A stretch of DNA of 64,000 bases from Gaeumannomyces sp. JS-464 (taxonomy: Eukaryota; Ascomycota; Sordariomycetes; Magnaporthales; Magnaporthaceae): NCBI GenBank assembly GCA_002197995.1, contig NGZR01000003.1, positions 2,666,001 to 2,730,000 on the forward strand. The letters run 5' to 3'. The notes under the pieces are model-generated. The model was not told the origin of the DNA. It did no database searches and saw only the letters and a program-made list of their open reading frames with translations. Below, one piece after another: positions 1 to 11,246 of the stretch. Each line of letters begins with the position of its first letter. The stretch's first letter is position 1. Position numbers and translations under genes: made by a program.

Positions 1-186
1 GGACGCAACGCGAAAATTACACCCGTGCTCCGAGGGAAAAGAAGCCAGCCAAGAACCTAAGTAACCAAACGCAAGGAGCGACGGAAGGCCAATTAAGAAC
101 CACCGACACCCTTATTTACCAAAGACTGGGCAAGCTAGGACCTCTGAGAATAAAAACCAGCTCGACCGCCACGCGACAGCAGCGCA

Positions 187-840
187 ATGGCGCAGAACCC
201 CTACCTCTTGGCGGCGGACAACAGCCCCGCGCTGCTGCCCCTCCTGCGCGAGAACCCGGCGCTGGCGTCGCAGCAGGACGAGCACGGCTACAGCCTCGTG
301 CACGCGGCCGCCTCGTACAACCACCTCGGCCTCCTGCGGGCCCTGGTGCGCGAGCTGGCCGTGCCCGTCGGCCTGCGCGACGAGGACGGTGAGACGGCCC
401 TGTTCGTCGTCGAGACCGTCCCGGCCGCCCGCGTGCTCGTCGAGGAGCTGGGCCTCGACCCGGCCCTGAAGGGGGACGACGGCCTCACCGCCCGCCAGAA
501 GATCGAGGCCGACGGCGAGTTCCCCGACGTCGCCGAGTACCTGAAGGGCAGGGAGGCCGGCACAAACGGGGCCGTCAACGGAGAGTCCGCCGGCAGCAGC
601 GCCGGTCTGCCTCCGCCCCCCGAGGGCTTGTCCGTCACTATGGGCACCATGCCGGATCCCGAGGCCGAGGATATCCCACCGCCGAACCCGGAGCTTAGGC
701 GGAGGATAGAGGAGCTCGCGACACGAGAGGACCTGAACTCGGCCGAGGGCCAGGCCCACCTGCGCCAGCTCGTCGAGGAGGTGCTCGCCGGGCAGGGCCT
801 AGCCGAAGAGCGCAGCGTGCGGCCACGACAGGACGAGTGA
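187..840 (+). CDS. Ankyrin-repeat protein (YAR1-like)
   Basis: Single-exon gene of 217 codons. The N-terminal ~120 residues read as two to three ankyrin repeats: a 'DEHGYSLVHAAASYNHLGLL' type helix-turn-helix, then 'DEDGETALFVVETVPAARVL' and 'GDDGLTARQKIEADGEFPDV'. The remainder is acidic and proline-rich and probably disordered. Small fungal ankyrin proteins of this layout resemble yeast Yar1, which chaperones ribosomal protein uS3; that role is an inference from family resemblance only. The ATG at 187 is the first in frame with the repeats. It converges on the Rpp40 gene, whose stop lies about 210 bases away. No frame problem is visible. Confidence 0.85.
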   Translation: MAQNPYLLAADNSPALLPLLRENPALASQQDEHGYSLVHAAASYNHLGLLRALVRELAVPVGLRDEDGETALFVVETVPAARVLVEELGLDPALKGDDGLTARQKIEADGEFPDVAEYLKGREAGTNGAVNGESAGSSAGLPPPPEGLSVTMGTMPDPEAEDIPPPNPELRRRIEELATREDLNSAEGQAHLRQLVEEVLAGQGLAEERSVRPRQDE

Positions 841-1053
841 TTAGGAAAGCTTTCCTACACCACACGAGGCAAATGAACAAGAAGAATGCATGGATAGGAA
901 AGCCTGATGGTCGAGCCGTTTGGGCCAAGATTCTCATTAATGGGTATTTCAAAGATCAAAAGCGGGGGTATAAAGCATGAAAACCAGGAGGACTGGAGAT
1001 AATCGCGCAAGAAGGAATGCCCGAACGGGGGGCCCAAATTGTCGGTGACCCCT

Positions 1054-2528
1054 TCACTCGTGACTCTTGACCTCCCACTGCAGATACTCCCCCGGCGCGC
1101 CGGGCGGGCGCATCACGGTCAGCTCGGGTCCGCCGCTCGCCAGGCCCCTGGAGGATGCGTCGAAGGCGCTGAGGCTCAGCGCGAACCAGGCGCGCGACGG
1201 CACGGCGGAGAGCGCGTCGATGAAGAGGCCTCGCGCCCACTCGGCCGAGAGCAGGCCGCGCCAAGTCACCTTGCAGAGGATGCCTGGCTTGGCGCCGTTT
1301 GGCAGATTGTCGTCTGGGACGCGGTACAGGCTCAGGTACGGGTCTACGTCGTCGTCGGGCGCAACGCGAGGGCTACACAGGCGAATCAACGACAGCCACT
1401 CGTACGTCTCGGTCGCGAACCGCTCGGACTCTTCCCTGTCACCCAGAGCCAATGTGTCCGAGCCTGGTATGAGGGAGGGGACGAGTGCCGGAATTGACTG
1501 GATTATCCCCGGCGACGAAGTGAAGGTTGTGGGGAAATGAGTAGCCAGAGGATCAGGGTCAGGGGCTTGAACATTAAACTGTTAGCGTCCGGGCGTGGGC
1601 CAGACCGCTATGTCGGCATGCCGCTATTGGCAGGGCGGCGCGGAGGGCATGACTTACTCTTGGATAGATTGCAAAATAGCCACGTCACTGGGAAGTTGAG
1701 CACGTTCCTGGTGGCGTATGCAAGTCTGTCGAACCCCTTCTTCCCCGGGAAGGCATATGGTGCGCAGAGGTCATATTCGACAACTAGTTATTCCAGTGTT
1801 AGCCAAGGAACAGGTGGAATATCAGCCGCAGTTATCAAAGAAAGGGACCAGTACATACTCCACCTTGGCTTGGAGCACCTGTCACCCTTGACGCCGTGGG
1901 TCTCTCCCACCATGCCGGCACGTTCATATGTCTCCTTATCCAGGAACATGGTGAGCTTGCCTGATACAGCGAATGTCAGTGGCTCCGAGAGCGAAGAAGA
2001 CTCTAGGGAGGCCGTCCCTGGCTTTGGTCACAGTACCTGCTTTAATGGTGAAGACGCTATCCTGCCCCGGCCTGCCTTCTGACAGCATCAAGATGTTACC
2101 TAGAGCAGACGACGGGTCGCCTCCTGGTCAGTCCGGCTTCGCCCATGCGTGAGAGCTACAGCGGGACGAGCGTACCAGTCTTGAGATACTCAATCAAGAA
2201 GTCCTTCTCGATGACCTGGCCGAGGGTCATAACCACCCGCTTGAACTGAGGGGGCTGTTTTCCGGCAAGGACTTGCTCCCTGAAGGTTTCGAAAGCGTCC
2301 TGCGGCAGCACAAGGTCGACCTGAGATACTGTAAGTTGGATGGGACTGGAATGCGCGTGCAAATAGAGGTCTGCAGCCCACCTGGTGGATGAAATCCCTA
2401 GACGCCAGCGACGTCCATGGTTTTCCCTTTGACGGGGGCTGCTTCGGGTCGACATGCGGCATCGTCCCGTAGGTGAAGTAGCATTTTGGTGTCTGGTACA
2501 CCGTTTTCTGGTCCCTTAGGGGTAGCAT
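1054..2528 (-). CDS. RNase P/MRP protein subunit Rpp40-like
   Basis: Six exons on the minus strand: 2528-2382, 2320-2176, 2123-2037, 1960-1859, 1783-1658 and 1565-1054. Joined they give 1119 bases, 372 residues, close to the length of human RPP40 (363). Introns are GT-AG and only 42-92 bases long. Family hallmarks are the central 'LDKETYERAGMVG' block near residue 130, 'KPRWIVEYDL', and a C-terminal domain beginning 'WLSLIRLCSP' with 'CKVTWRGLL' and 'WFALSLSAFD', which lines up with the RPP40 C-terminus. The protein is a scaffold subunit of the nuclear RNP that removes tRNA 5' leaders (RNase P) and processes rRNA (RNase MRP). The last acceptor (TTCAAG, just after a GCTAAC branch-like motif) was chosen because only it keeps the frame. 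Divergent from Trm11, another tRNA-maturation gene. Confidence 0.88.
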
Positions 2529-3106
2529 GACGAGACACAGTCCAGTCCCAGGGCGAGCCTGGAAGCCTAGTACTGGTTATGGGCTTCCCTTCCCGTAGTG
2601 CACTGAGGGAGGCAGGACACTCGTCGAAAGTTTGGCGCCCGGTGAGAATCTCTATGGGGATCAAATCGACGTCGTTTGAAAGTGGAGGTTTAGCGGGTCT
2701 CGTAGCCGCACACCGCCGTGTGTTTAGGCACTGAATTGGTGTTTGGCACCTAGTTTTTAGTGCGTCACGTGCGAGAAAAAGCTCTGTTCACCCTAACGTG
2801 GCGTAGGAATTGCCATCTTCGGACGCTAAAAAATCTCAATTTGATGCTACCGCAACACTGCTGGTTTAGCGCCCACATCGCATTCCAGGCGACATCTCAG
2901 GAGCCCACCAGTGAGTCTAACCCGGCGGGGCTCACAGCCCACGCGGACCCAATTCATGGATGTTATACGGGTTTCACGTATCGACGTTTATTTTCACTTG
3001 TCCCACCTAGCCCCAATACACTCGGGCAGATCTGACTGAGGCTGTCACCAGCTGCGTCTTTCAGGTTCCCTGGGTGGGCCTGGTGAGCGTTCGTTTCGCT
3101 CCCAGA
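2529..3106. promoter_or_regulatory. Divergent intergenic region between Rpp40 and Trm11
   Basis: Some 580 bases separate the start codons of two divergently transcribed tRNA-processing genes, so both promoters must lie here. I see no clear TATA box or repeated element. Shared regulation is only inferred from the arrangement. Confidence 0.45.
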
Positions 3107-4914
3107 ATGGAATTCCTCCTACGCTTTGGCGGGGTCCACGAGACCTTCCGCCTCGCCGAGATCGAGGCCTTGGCCATCATCGAAGGGGTGAAGATGGAAG
3201 TGGTTTTGTATGACCCAGATGTATGTCCAGCAGAGCTGCAGCCCAGCAAAGGCCGGGCTCGGGCCTTTCGCTTTCCCCTTAGCGTCTTACACCGTATCTA
3301 AGCCGAGCCTGTTCTTGACAGCGGCAGCAACACCGGACCGACCCCTGACCCCCTCTCTCCTGCCTCTGCTAGTCCCCCTTCTGCATCCTCAAGATGGATT
3401 CCCCGGCCGCCGCGGCCGCCCTGATACGGCGCTCGGTGCTGAGCCAGAGCATCCACGAGCTCTGGGGCAGCGGCGACACCTACGACGAGCTACACGCCTC
3501 GGTGCGCTCGTCGTCGGCGCACCTGTGGCCGGCGCACGCCAAGTCCTCGTGGCGCTTCAGCGTCGACTCGTACCGCGGCGCGCGGACGCAGGACAAGATC
3601 GTCGACATCATCAACACCTTCTCGTACCTGCCGCTCGAGGGGCCCATCCGCATGCGCGGCGCCGACACGGAGCTCGCCGTGTTCGAGCACTGGGCCGACG
3701 GCGCCGTGCCGCTGGGGCTCGAGCGACCCGAGCGCCTGTACCTGGGCCGGGTCCTCGCCGCCAGCCCGCGCGCCGACCTGCTCGGCCGCTTCGACCTCAA
3801 GAAGCGCCACTACATCAGCACCACCAGCATGGACAGCGAGCTGGCCCTCGTGACGGCCAACATCGCCCTCGCCGCCCCCGGCCGCCTCTTCTACGACCCC
3901 TTCGTCGGCACCGGCAGCTTCCCCGTCGCCGCCGCCCAGTGGGGCGCCCTGGCCTGGGGCAGCGACATCGACGGCCGCGCCGTCCGCGGCGACGAGGGCG
4001 GCGACGCCGGCAGGACGCTGCGCGGGAACTTTGCCCAGTACGGCCTGCTGGCCGGTCTTGCCGACTCCTTCAGCGCCGATGTGACCAACTCGCCTATCAG
4101 ACGGTGCCCCCTGGGCAGCTCCGGCGGCGGCGGCGCCGCCGCTAGGTGGAACAGGCGGTGGCTGGACGGCATCATCTGTGATCCGCCGTACGGTGTGCGC
4201 GAGGGGCTGCGGGTACTCGGCGTCCGCGATGACGAGAAACAAGCGCACATAGTCAAGGCGGGCATGGAGATGTACAAGTGAGTCCTTCTTTTACCGCCGC
4301 TGCACATGCCTCGTCCGTCCACCTTGATGACTAAGGGTCCAAACTAAAATCTATCGATTCCAAGGGACCTAGACTTCATCCCGCCCAAGAAGCCATACAG
4401 CTTCCTAGCTATGCTGGACGACCTACTGACCTTCGCGGCCGAGACACTGGTCGACGACGGTCGGCTCGCCTTCTGGATGCCGACCGCGAACGACGAGCTG
4501 CTGGAGCTGGCTGTACCCACGCATCCCTGCATGGAGCTGGTGACGGTTTGTGTGCAGGCCTTCAACAAGTGTATGTCTCGCCCTCCCCAATCCGTCTTTG
4601 AGGCAGCTTTGCCTGGCCTGCTTGGCTTGAATGAATTACGCAGCCGAGGGCTTTCCCTGCGGCTGTCAAAGCGCTATTTGGGGGGGACGAATCCTGACGG
4701 AGGTTTTTGTTTTTATACAGGGTCGAGACGCTTGATCGCATACCGCAGGATACCAGACGGCCAGGTCGATGCCGCGGCGCTGCGCGAGGCGTTGGAGGGC
4801 GCGGCCAGGGAGAGCGAGGGCAAGACGGCAGACGAGTTGAACCCGTTCAGGAGAGGTTACTTCACAAAGTTCAAGACAGACGACATCCAACGCACGCCGT
4901 CAGCACCCCCCTGA
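3107..4914 (+). CDS. TRM11: tRNA (guanine-10-N2)-methyltransferase, Trm11-like
   Basis: Four exons: 3107-3220, 3373-4277, 4365-4570 and 4721-4914, together 1419 bases and 472 residues. Exon 1 encodes the family's N-terminal start 'MEFLLRFGGVHETFRLAEIE', part of the THUMP-containing RNA-binding region. Exon 2 carries 'RRSVLSQSIHELWG', the SAM-binding motif I 'DPFVGTGSFPVAAA' near residues 212-226, and the catalytic amino-methyltransferase motif DPPY at about residue 308. Exons 3-4 complete the Rossmann domain ('FNKWSRRLIAYRRIP' spans the last junction). The enzyme methylates G10 of tRNAs and in yeast needs the small partner Trm112, which is not in this window. The ATG within exon 2 at 3394 is internal, because it would lose the conserved N-terminus. 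Confidence 0.93.
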
Positions 4915-5657
4915 GGGTTAAAAAGGCAACAGTTCAGCAGCTTCTCTCTGGCGTCGAGTTATCGTAAATCCGGGACGTAAGCTGAGCCCCGTAAAGCATA
5001 AGGTATCCAGCATCATGGCGTACGGTCAGCTTTGACACATCTTGCCTCGTCAACAGCCACGTCAACAGCCACGTCGAGACCGAGTCTCTGCTGCCGTCGT
5101 CACCTTCATTCTCGAGCGCGTGTGGCTGCCCAGGGAAGGCAGGGGCTGGGTACCTACGATGAGCCCAACGAAGGATGCGAGAGCGGTTCTGACGCCCAGT
5201 GTTGTGACAAGATGGACAAGCCTAATTGTCCTATGTGAGAATTCCGTGTTGCTGTGAGACCTCCCAATGCTATGTATTTCCAGCAAGACCGAACGGAACC
5301 AGCCATCCTAGGCCTGGCTTTGATGAGTGAGAGAGGAAAATGAGATGAAAAATTCCAACGAGAGCAGTGAGAAAAGGGGCAGAGAAAAGAGGGCGGCCAA
5401 GCCAACAAAACTGCCCATTAAATACCCCCGCAGTGAGAAAAGAAAAACCCAAAATGTGCTGTTGTTGCCGTTCTGATACCCGAACATATCCAGTGCTGCA
5501 ACCTCCAACCCAGCATCATTACTTTGTGCCATGATCTCTCGAATGTGCACGGCCCCATGGCGGTCATGGAAATGCCAGGGCCAGTTTGATTTACGATCCT
5601 AGCACCCCGTGAGTCAAACCGCGCCAGAGAGCCTCAACAGTGTTACCTCGTTGACCG
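4915..5657. other. Intergenic, Trm11 to GID4 (convergent)
   Basis: About 740 bases of shared 3' flank. It has short A/T-rich and purine-rich runs and no coding signal I would trust on either strand. Confidence 0.5.
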
Positions 5658-5801
5658 TCAGCTGAGGCGGGGATCGGCGTAGATCTCGTACAGCAGCTTC
5701 TTTCGCTCCCTCTCGCGAGTGGAGATGACCCTTGTGTCGCCTAGCTCATAATCGTAGTCGTCGTCGTTTGTCTTTTCGTGGGTGGGCATTTGTCCATCGC
5801 A
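5658..5801 (-). other. In-frame protein-like extension directly after the GID4 stop
   Basis: Immediately after the GID4 TGA (5804-5802) the same frame stays open for 47 more codons to a TGA at 5660-5658. It contains an internal ATG at 5789 that would start a 43-residue peptide. The translation is charged and looks constrained: an acidic 'NDDDYDYELGDTRVIST' stretch, then 'RERERKKLLYEIYADPRLS'. No intron of normal fungal size can remove the stop. It could be a stop-codon read-through tail, a separate short ORF on a dicistronic mRNA, or conserved chance sequence. I do not recognise the peptide. Confidence 0.4.
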
Positions 5802-7314
5802 TCACCGGAATTCAAGGGCACTGTAGCAACCCCTGTCTTCTACGTGTTTAAGCTCAAGCTGCTGGAACCTAATTTCCTCGAGTATTAGAGCCAGAACCGG
5901 AACGAGGCCAGCACAATGCCTCGGGACAACTTACTTCTCGCTCCAGCTATGGAAGTAGATTCCGGTAACGTCGCCCCTTATCTGGTTGAAGCAGATGTAG
6001 TAGAAGCCTTCGAAGCTGGCACCGTTGATGGTGCGGACGCGGTGGTCGGGCACGAGGAAGTGCTCCTTCCAGCGCATAAAGATGTGCTCGCGCTGCGTAA
6101 CATCCTTGATGACGGCGCCAGCGCCGCCCTTTTTCGCAGCCTTGGCCAGCGGCCGGAAGGCGGCAAACTTGGACCAGTGTGTCAGGTCTGTCTTGTCATT
6201 AGCACCCCAGGACTCGTTCTTCGTGATGAACGAGTACTTTGAACCGATTATCTCTCCCTCAAAGTATGTCGTCAGCGTCGGGTGGTCTTCGGTCAAGCCT
6301 AGCGTTTGGTGGGCCCTCTACGTCAGCAACTGTGTTCCCGAGGCACAACCCACAATCGCCACGCTGTAGAGAAGTCTAATCGGCCATGTCTGTGTTACCT
6401 TGAATGCGCAGGTACCCGCAGAGGAATGACTCCCTCAGGTCCACGTGCTTGATCTCGACTTGTACGTCATAAACTTGACGCTCGGACTGCTGGGTCCCGT
6501 AGAACTTGCTGCCCGGGCGCAGGTATGAAGATGGCGTTGTCGGGATGATCTGTGCGGGGTGCGTCAAACGGTCAGCAAGAGGGTCGGGACAAACGGGCCT
6601 GTGCGCTTCCCGCCGCATGGCCTAGCCTGCAGCAGCAGGAGACTGTGCGGCGAAGGGAATTGGGAACAGCCGAGAATTCCTCTGCAGAAGGTGCGCGCGT
6701 ACTCTTAGTTGGGAGAAGACGTGTCCTGCTACCGAGCTGTCGTATTCCCAGCCGGTTCGCAAATGGTCATCTTCCCTGTACTCGTCTTGCGCCCTTCGTC
6801 TTCCTTGTAGTGAACCAGGCGCGTCTGCAGCCCGCCGCCTCCTCGAGCTGGAGCCGGAGGGCTGCGAGGCCAGCACACCGTCCTGGTGCTGCAGTGCGCC
6901 CGAATCGGCCATTGCGACTTCGTCGTCGACGGCGCCGTCTAGCCTCGCCATGTCTTCTTGTAGCTGATCAGCAGCTTTGAGCGCATCGTCATCCTCCTCA
7001 GTCGTCATAGAGGTCTCAACCGTCTCCTCACGGCTAAGTGACGGTGAGGACCCATCCACATCGCTGCTCGAGGTCGGGCGGGACTCGGGGGACCGGGGCG
7101 ACTCAAGTGATTCGGGCGACTCGGCCGCGAGCAGCGATGGGGACACTGGGAGGCCGACTATGACCTGCGAAGTGTTGTTGCTGTAGGGCGGTGGTGGAAG
7201 GGGGTGCCAGCTTGAGGGCGACGGAGGCTGCGCGTCCTGCTGGTCATCGGGACACGTCGATGCGAAAGGGTGCGAGCGAGGGTCGGGGGTGTGGGAGGAG
7301 GAGGGCGTGGGCAT
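5802..7314 (-). CDS. GID/CTLH ubiquitin ligase substrate receptor GID4 (Vid24)
   Basis: Minus-strand gene. The 3' exons are clear: 6549-6399, 6298-5935 and 5868-5802, encoding 'SYLRPGSKFYGTQQSERQVY', 'ESFLCGYLRIQGLTEDHPTLT', 'YFEGEIIG' and the end '...DRGCYSALEFR'. These form the GID4 beta-barrel that binds N-terminal proline degrons of gluconeogenic enzymes such as Fbp1. The first exon begins at ATG 7314 ('MPTPSSSHTPDP'; an upstream TTG is not used) with a long Ser/Pro/acidic leader, then 'AGHVFSQLRVRAHLLQRNSR'. The junction between exon 1 and the exon starting at 6549 is not resolved: the acceptor CACAG is good, but the same frame hits TAG at 6624-6622 and I find no phase-compatible GT donor, only an out-of-frame GC donor. 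An indel error there is possible. Confidence 0.88.
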
Positions 7315-9669
7315 GGCTGCCAATTCTGGCAACGAGAGGTCGCCGGCAGGAGGGCGTCAAGGGCGGAAAGGGCTTTCGAGATTCGGCTAGAGTGTTGCCA
7401 CCGGCAAGCGGAAATTATTCGAACGCGGAGGCTCCCTCCGAGCTGGGATGGATGTCTGGGGTGCTGAAGCGAATCGGGCGGGCCGCAGTGGTTCGAGATC
7501 GATACAGCCAGCGGTTTCTGGTGCCGGGTTCAATCGGTGGCGGCTCGATATGATGTCGCCGCTGGCGTGGCCGGCGCTTTGGCAGCGCAGCGAAAGGCGT
7601 CGGTGGGATCTGACAGGTTCGGCAGCGGTCTCCCGAAGCTGATGGCTGTCGTGGCTCGGGCGGCAAATCGAATCGGCACGAGGGCGGCAGCGTCGAGAGG
7701 GCACGGATATTAGCTTCCCAAAGGGAGGGGCGCTGCGGTCTTTGTCTTTCGCAGGTGGCTTTTTTGAATCGGCACAATCGCGTTAATTAGCATGGATGGA
7801 TCGGGGCGGCCGAGCGCGATGACGGGGGCTCTGGGGTGGTGATTTGACGGCGTCCAACGAGGACCATGGGTGCTGCGTGACATACAGTGGCCGATCACAC
7901 TAGAGCCAGTTGGGCCGTGCGACAACGACCACGTGTGACGTTCTACTGGTTTATCTGGCCGTTGTTCGTCGTCTTTTCTTGTCCTATTTCTGTCCCCTTT
8001 TTCTGGTTCACCGTGGCGGGCTATTTTCTGCAGGTGATTGAATCAATCGGCCTCAAGCTGTCGGCGATGGGCAGCAGCTCGAGACAGGGGGGTCCAGATG
8101 GAATGGCGCGCAATTGGCCCGGGGCAACCGACAGACCAACGACTCAAGCACAGTACATGTAAATACGAGTGGCGAAGTTGCAGGAGGAGAAGACGGAGGT
8201 TCCAAAATCAGGTATAAATAGGTAAGGATAATGAGGACGAGTTATCAACGGTAGGTAAATGATTTGTAGGTTCGAGCTGTACGAGGCGCGATGGACGGCG
8301 ACAAGAAAAGACCAGGCGGTCGAGGAGGACAAGCGTGGAGCAAGAAGCAAGCGATGCTGGGCAACGGCGTTATGGAAGTTCCTGGCGTCCACGGACTTTG
8401 TGGGGACGGGAGGAGGCGGGGAGGATCCCAAGCCACCAGAGCTAGCCTTCCACTTCCAACGCCGTGGATCGGGCAAAACTTACCTCTTCCTTCTTCGGGT
8501 GCAAGCTGAGACGCATTGAACGAAAGCGGCGCTGCCCCAGCCCTGGAGCCCATTCGTCGCCAGGGAGGGGACGCCATCCTTGGCACAACGTTTTCAATCT
8601 CATACAACTAACTTCTCAATATCCATCTATCCGTTGGGTTGCTGCTTTACCGCCTCTCTAAGGACCAGTCCTTTGCCTCAACTGGGAAGTGTCCGGGCAC
8701 AGCTGCAGACTACTTTTCCCGCTTGTTTTGGAGCACGGCCCAGCCCCTGGGTAGACCGTCGTGGAGCGGGGGTTTCTTTTGTCGATGTTCTAGAATCCCG
8801 ACTCCCTAATTAGGCTCGCCGTCGCTCAACCGCTTCGGTTCGACTCTTTCCAGATAGGCTCGCTCGCTTGCTTTTGTCGGGAAAATGACGATAAGCGGCG
8901 GCGCCACGCGGATCTTGGTGCAAAAGCCTCTGTACATAGACTGCTCGACCAGCCGGGAACCGACGGATGCAGCCAGGAACCCTGCAATTGATCTGGGTCC
9001 CACCCTCGTGCAGCAGCTTCGACCCTGCTGGCTGCGTGAGCAACAGCTCCGTCTAGTCATCCTTACTTCTGTGCTGGCCATTCAAGAACGTGTCGCGACG
9101 AGTCGGCAATCCCAATTCTCAAACAAGACATAGCTTGTTTCCAGAAGCCAGGCGAGGCCTTTGGCTCCTCCGAGATCTCGTGGGACTCCACGACGCCTCT
9201 GTCGTGTTTGTGCATTTGTGACTATGGCGCGGGAAGACGGGCGAAAGGGAGAAAATAGGCAAGAGAAAAAAAAAAAAAAAAAAAAAAAAAGACTGCCTAG
9301 AGTCGGTATCAAGCACAGGGCCCTGACATGGCCTTGAGCTGGCTTTCGTATTCGCGACGATGATCCGAGCTAGTCTCGGTCAGCTGCCTTGCCTCGCTAT
9401 CTCCCAAGTATCTCTATCTGATCAACTGATTGTCAGCACTAGAGAGACCGTTGGGCTGTTTCCATCCCTCGACTCGCTAGCGCGAAGCTCTTCGAAGGTC
9501 CAGTTCAGCACTATCGGTCGCTGGGATTCCGTCAAGATCACATACACGCTGATTGCGTGCCTGTGCCGGCACTTCACCACTATTTCCCTTGCAACCCGTG
9601 GTCAAGAAAGAGGGTATCGCAAAAACCACGTCATGCAAGGGTAATGTGTCTCCATAAGTGCGCAAGCTT
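7315..9669. other. Intergenic, upstream of GID4 and downstream of Mago
   Basis: About 2.35 kb with no gene I can support. Open frames exist on both strands but lack family motifs or splice logic. A TATAAATA-like motif lies near 8213-8220 and an A25 tract at 9266-9290. Confidence 0.5.
9266..9290. repeat. Poly(A) tract, 25 bases
   Basis: Uninterrupted A run in the spacer downstream of Mago nashi. It is either an ordinary homopolymer or the 3' tail of an old retroposed copy; I see no accompanying element or target duplication. Confidence 0.9.
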
Positions 9670-10570
9670 TCAAGATATAGGCTTAATCTTGAAATGGAGA
9701 GCGATAAGGCTGAAGACAAGAGCCTTCAAGTCCTGTACAAGGTAGTAAAATACCCTCAGCCCCTCGGGGTCCGCGGACTCGTTGACGTCGACGAGCGACC
9801 CGATTTTGGCAGTCTATAAATCATGTCAGTCACTAGCACTTCGGCGGCGACAGCAAGCGGCACGGTGCGATGCCAGAGCCTCGACCCATACCTCAAATGA
9901 TATATGATCATTCCCGATCTTGATCTCCAGCTCCTGCTTGCCGTCCTTGTTCTTGGGCGGCCACTTCTTGTCATCTTCCCTACACAGTCGTCGGATCAGT
10001 AACGATGCCACCTCCAGCCTACGCACCTGCGCGCCATATGCAACTGAGACTGAAGAGACGCGAGGGGCTATGCTCACTTGAGGATCTCGCTGAGCTTGAC
10101 AATCCTCTTGATCTCATCGACAACGAGAGAGCTGACGCTCACTAGGACAGGAAGGAGCGTGACTGTCAGTGTGCTTCGCCCCGAAGAAACATGCGACCAC
10201 CAAATAGCACCGCCATCGAGAACCCAGCGCCGAAGCGGGAACATACTCTCTTTCCTGATCAAGCTATCATTCCGGTAGTTCGAGTTATTTGCATAGCGAG
10301 CAATCGCGCTTCGTCCGTCACCGACAACTCTGAAGTCAAACTCTAGCGTAAAGGTTTAGAGCCTGTCGAGACGAGATGGGCGGTGCGCCGGGGAGGAGGG
10401 CTTGTCAGGCAATCGTACCCAGAAACTCGTGGCCGAAACGGCCAGAGTGGCCAGAGCTGTAAAATCGAGCAACACGTCAGTCAGTAAGCAGCAGCTTTGC
10501 GCGGGCGGAGAATCTGGACCTGGGACACCAACTAGTAGCGCAAGTAAAATTGCTCGTTGCTGGAAGACAT
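9670..10570 (-). CDS. Mago nashi, exon-junction complex core subunit
   Basis: Six exons: 10570-10533, 10456-10419, 10342-10247, 10141-10078, 9979-9892 and 9813-9670, together 468 bases and 155 residues. The protein is recognisable end to end: '[20 protein letters not shown]', '[14 protein letters not shown]', '[15 protein letters not shown]', '[13 protein letters not shown]', and the C-terminal '[12 protein letters not shown]'. Mago pairs with Y14/RBM8A and, with eIF4A3, marks exon junctions on spliced nuclear mRNA. Five introns in a 156-codon gene is dense for a fungus. All sites are GT-AG and every phase closes. The start ATG at 10570 gives the canonical '[13 protein letters not shown]' N-terminus. 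It is divergent from coatomer beta. Confidence 0.95.
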
Positions 10571-11246
10571 CTTGCCGGGACGTGTGGAAGGTGTCGCGTC
10601 TTTGGGCGTTCACGGAATTACGCTTCCCCAAGCAATTGACTGGGACATTCCAGTAGGTGGGGCAGGATAAGGCCGACAGTGGAGCACCACAAGCCAGGTG
10701 AGCAGGCGGGATGGAGGGGAAGTGCGGGTCTCTCCTGCCTGGTGGGGCACTCAATCAGTTGTGGGAGCTGGGAACAGGAGCGGAAAGGGGTTTTTCCTCG
10801 CCGTGAGTTTTGGCAGCGAAGTACCGATCGCGACTGGGGCCGCCCAAAAGCTACTTATTCTTGCACGTGACGGCCCTCCGATTGCTGCCACTTGTCCCAC
10901 GCGATGGATGCGCAAAAGGAGGCCCCATAGTAGCGCTGGCCAGATCTCCTGGACTCGGTTGGTGAGACGATCCATTTATCCAACAGCATAGCTGCCACCA
11001 CCAAGACTGGGTAATGCCAGGCCTGCCGCTCCCACTCTCCCTGTGCAAGAAGCTAACTCGGACTCTGGCGGTGGTCGCGTTGCCACGCAATTGAGTCTTG
11101 TCTGCGACAGCGCCGGGAAAAGGAGGAGCTTCCTCGCCAGCCCTCCACCGCATATTGAAGAAACAAGCCCCCCAATAGCTCGACCCTCGCCGGCTTCGCA
11201 ACACACCTCCCGTCGCCCAGGCTAGCCGCCTACCCCGTTGCCCAAG
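10571..11246. promoter_or_regulatory. Divergent promoter region between Mago and coatomer beta
   Basis: About 675 bases separate two divergently transcribed, presumably constitutive genes. I see no distinct TATA motif. Co-regulation is inferred from layout only. Confidence 0.4.

Noticed and set aside
9266..9290. Poly(A) tract as a retrotransposon tail
   Set aside because: No adjoining element, reverse-transcriptase frame or target-site duplication seen.
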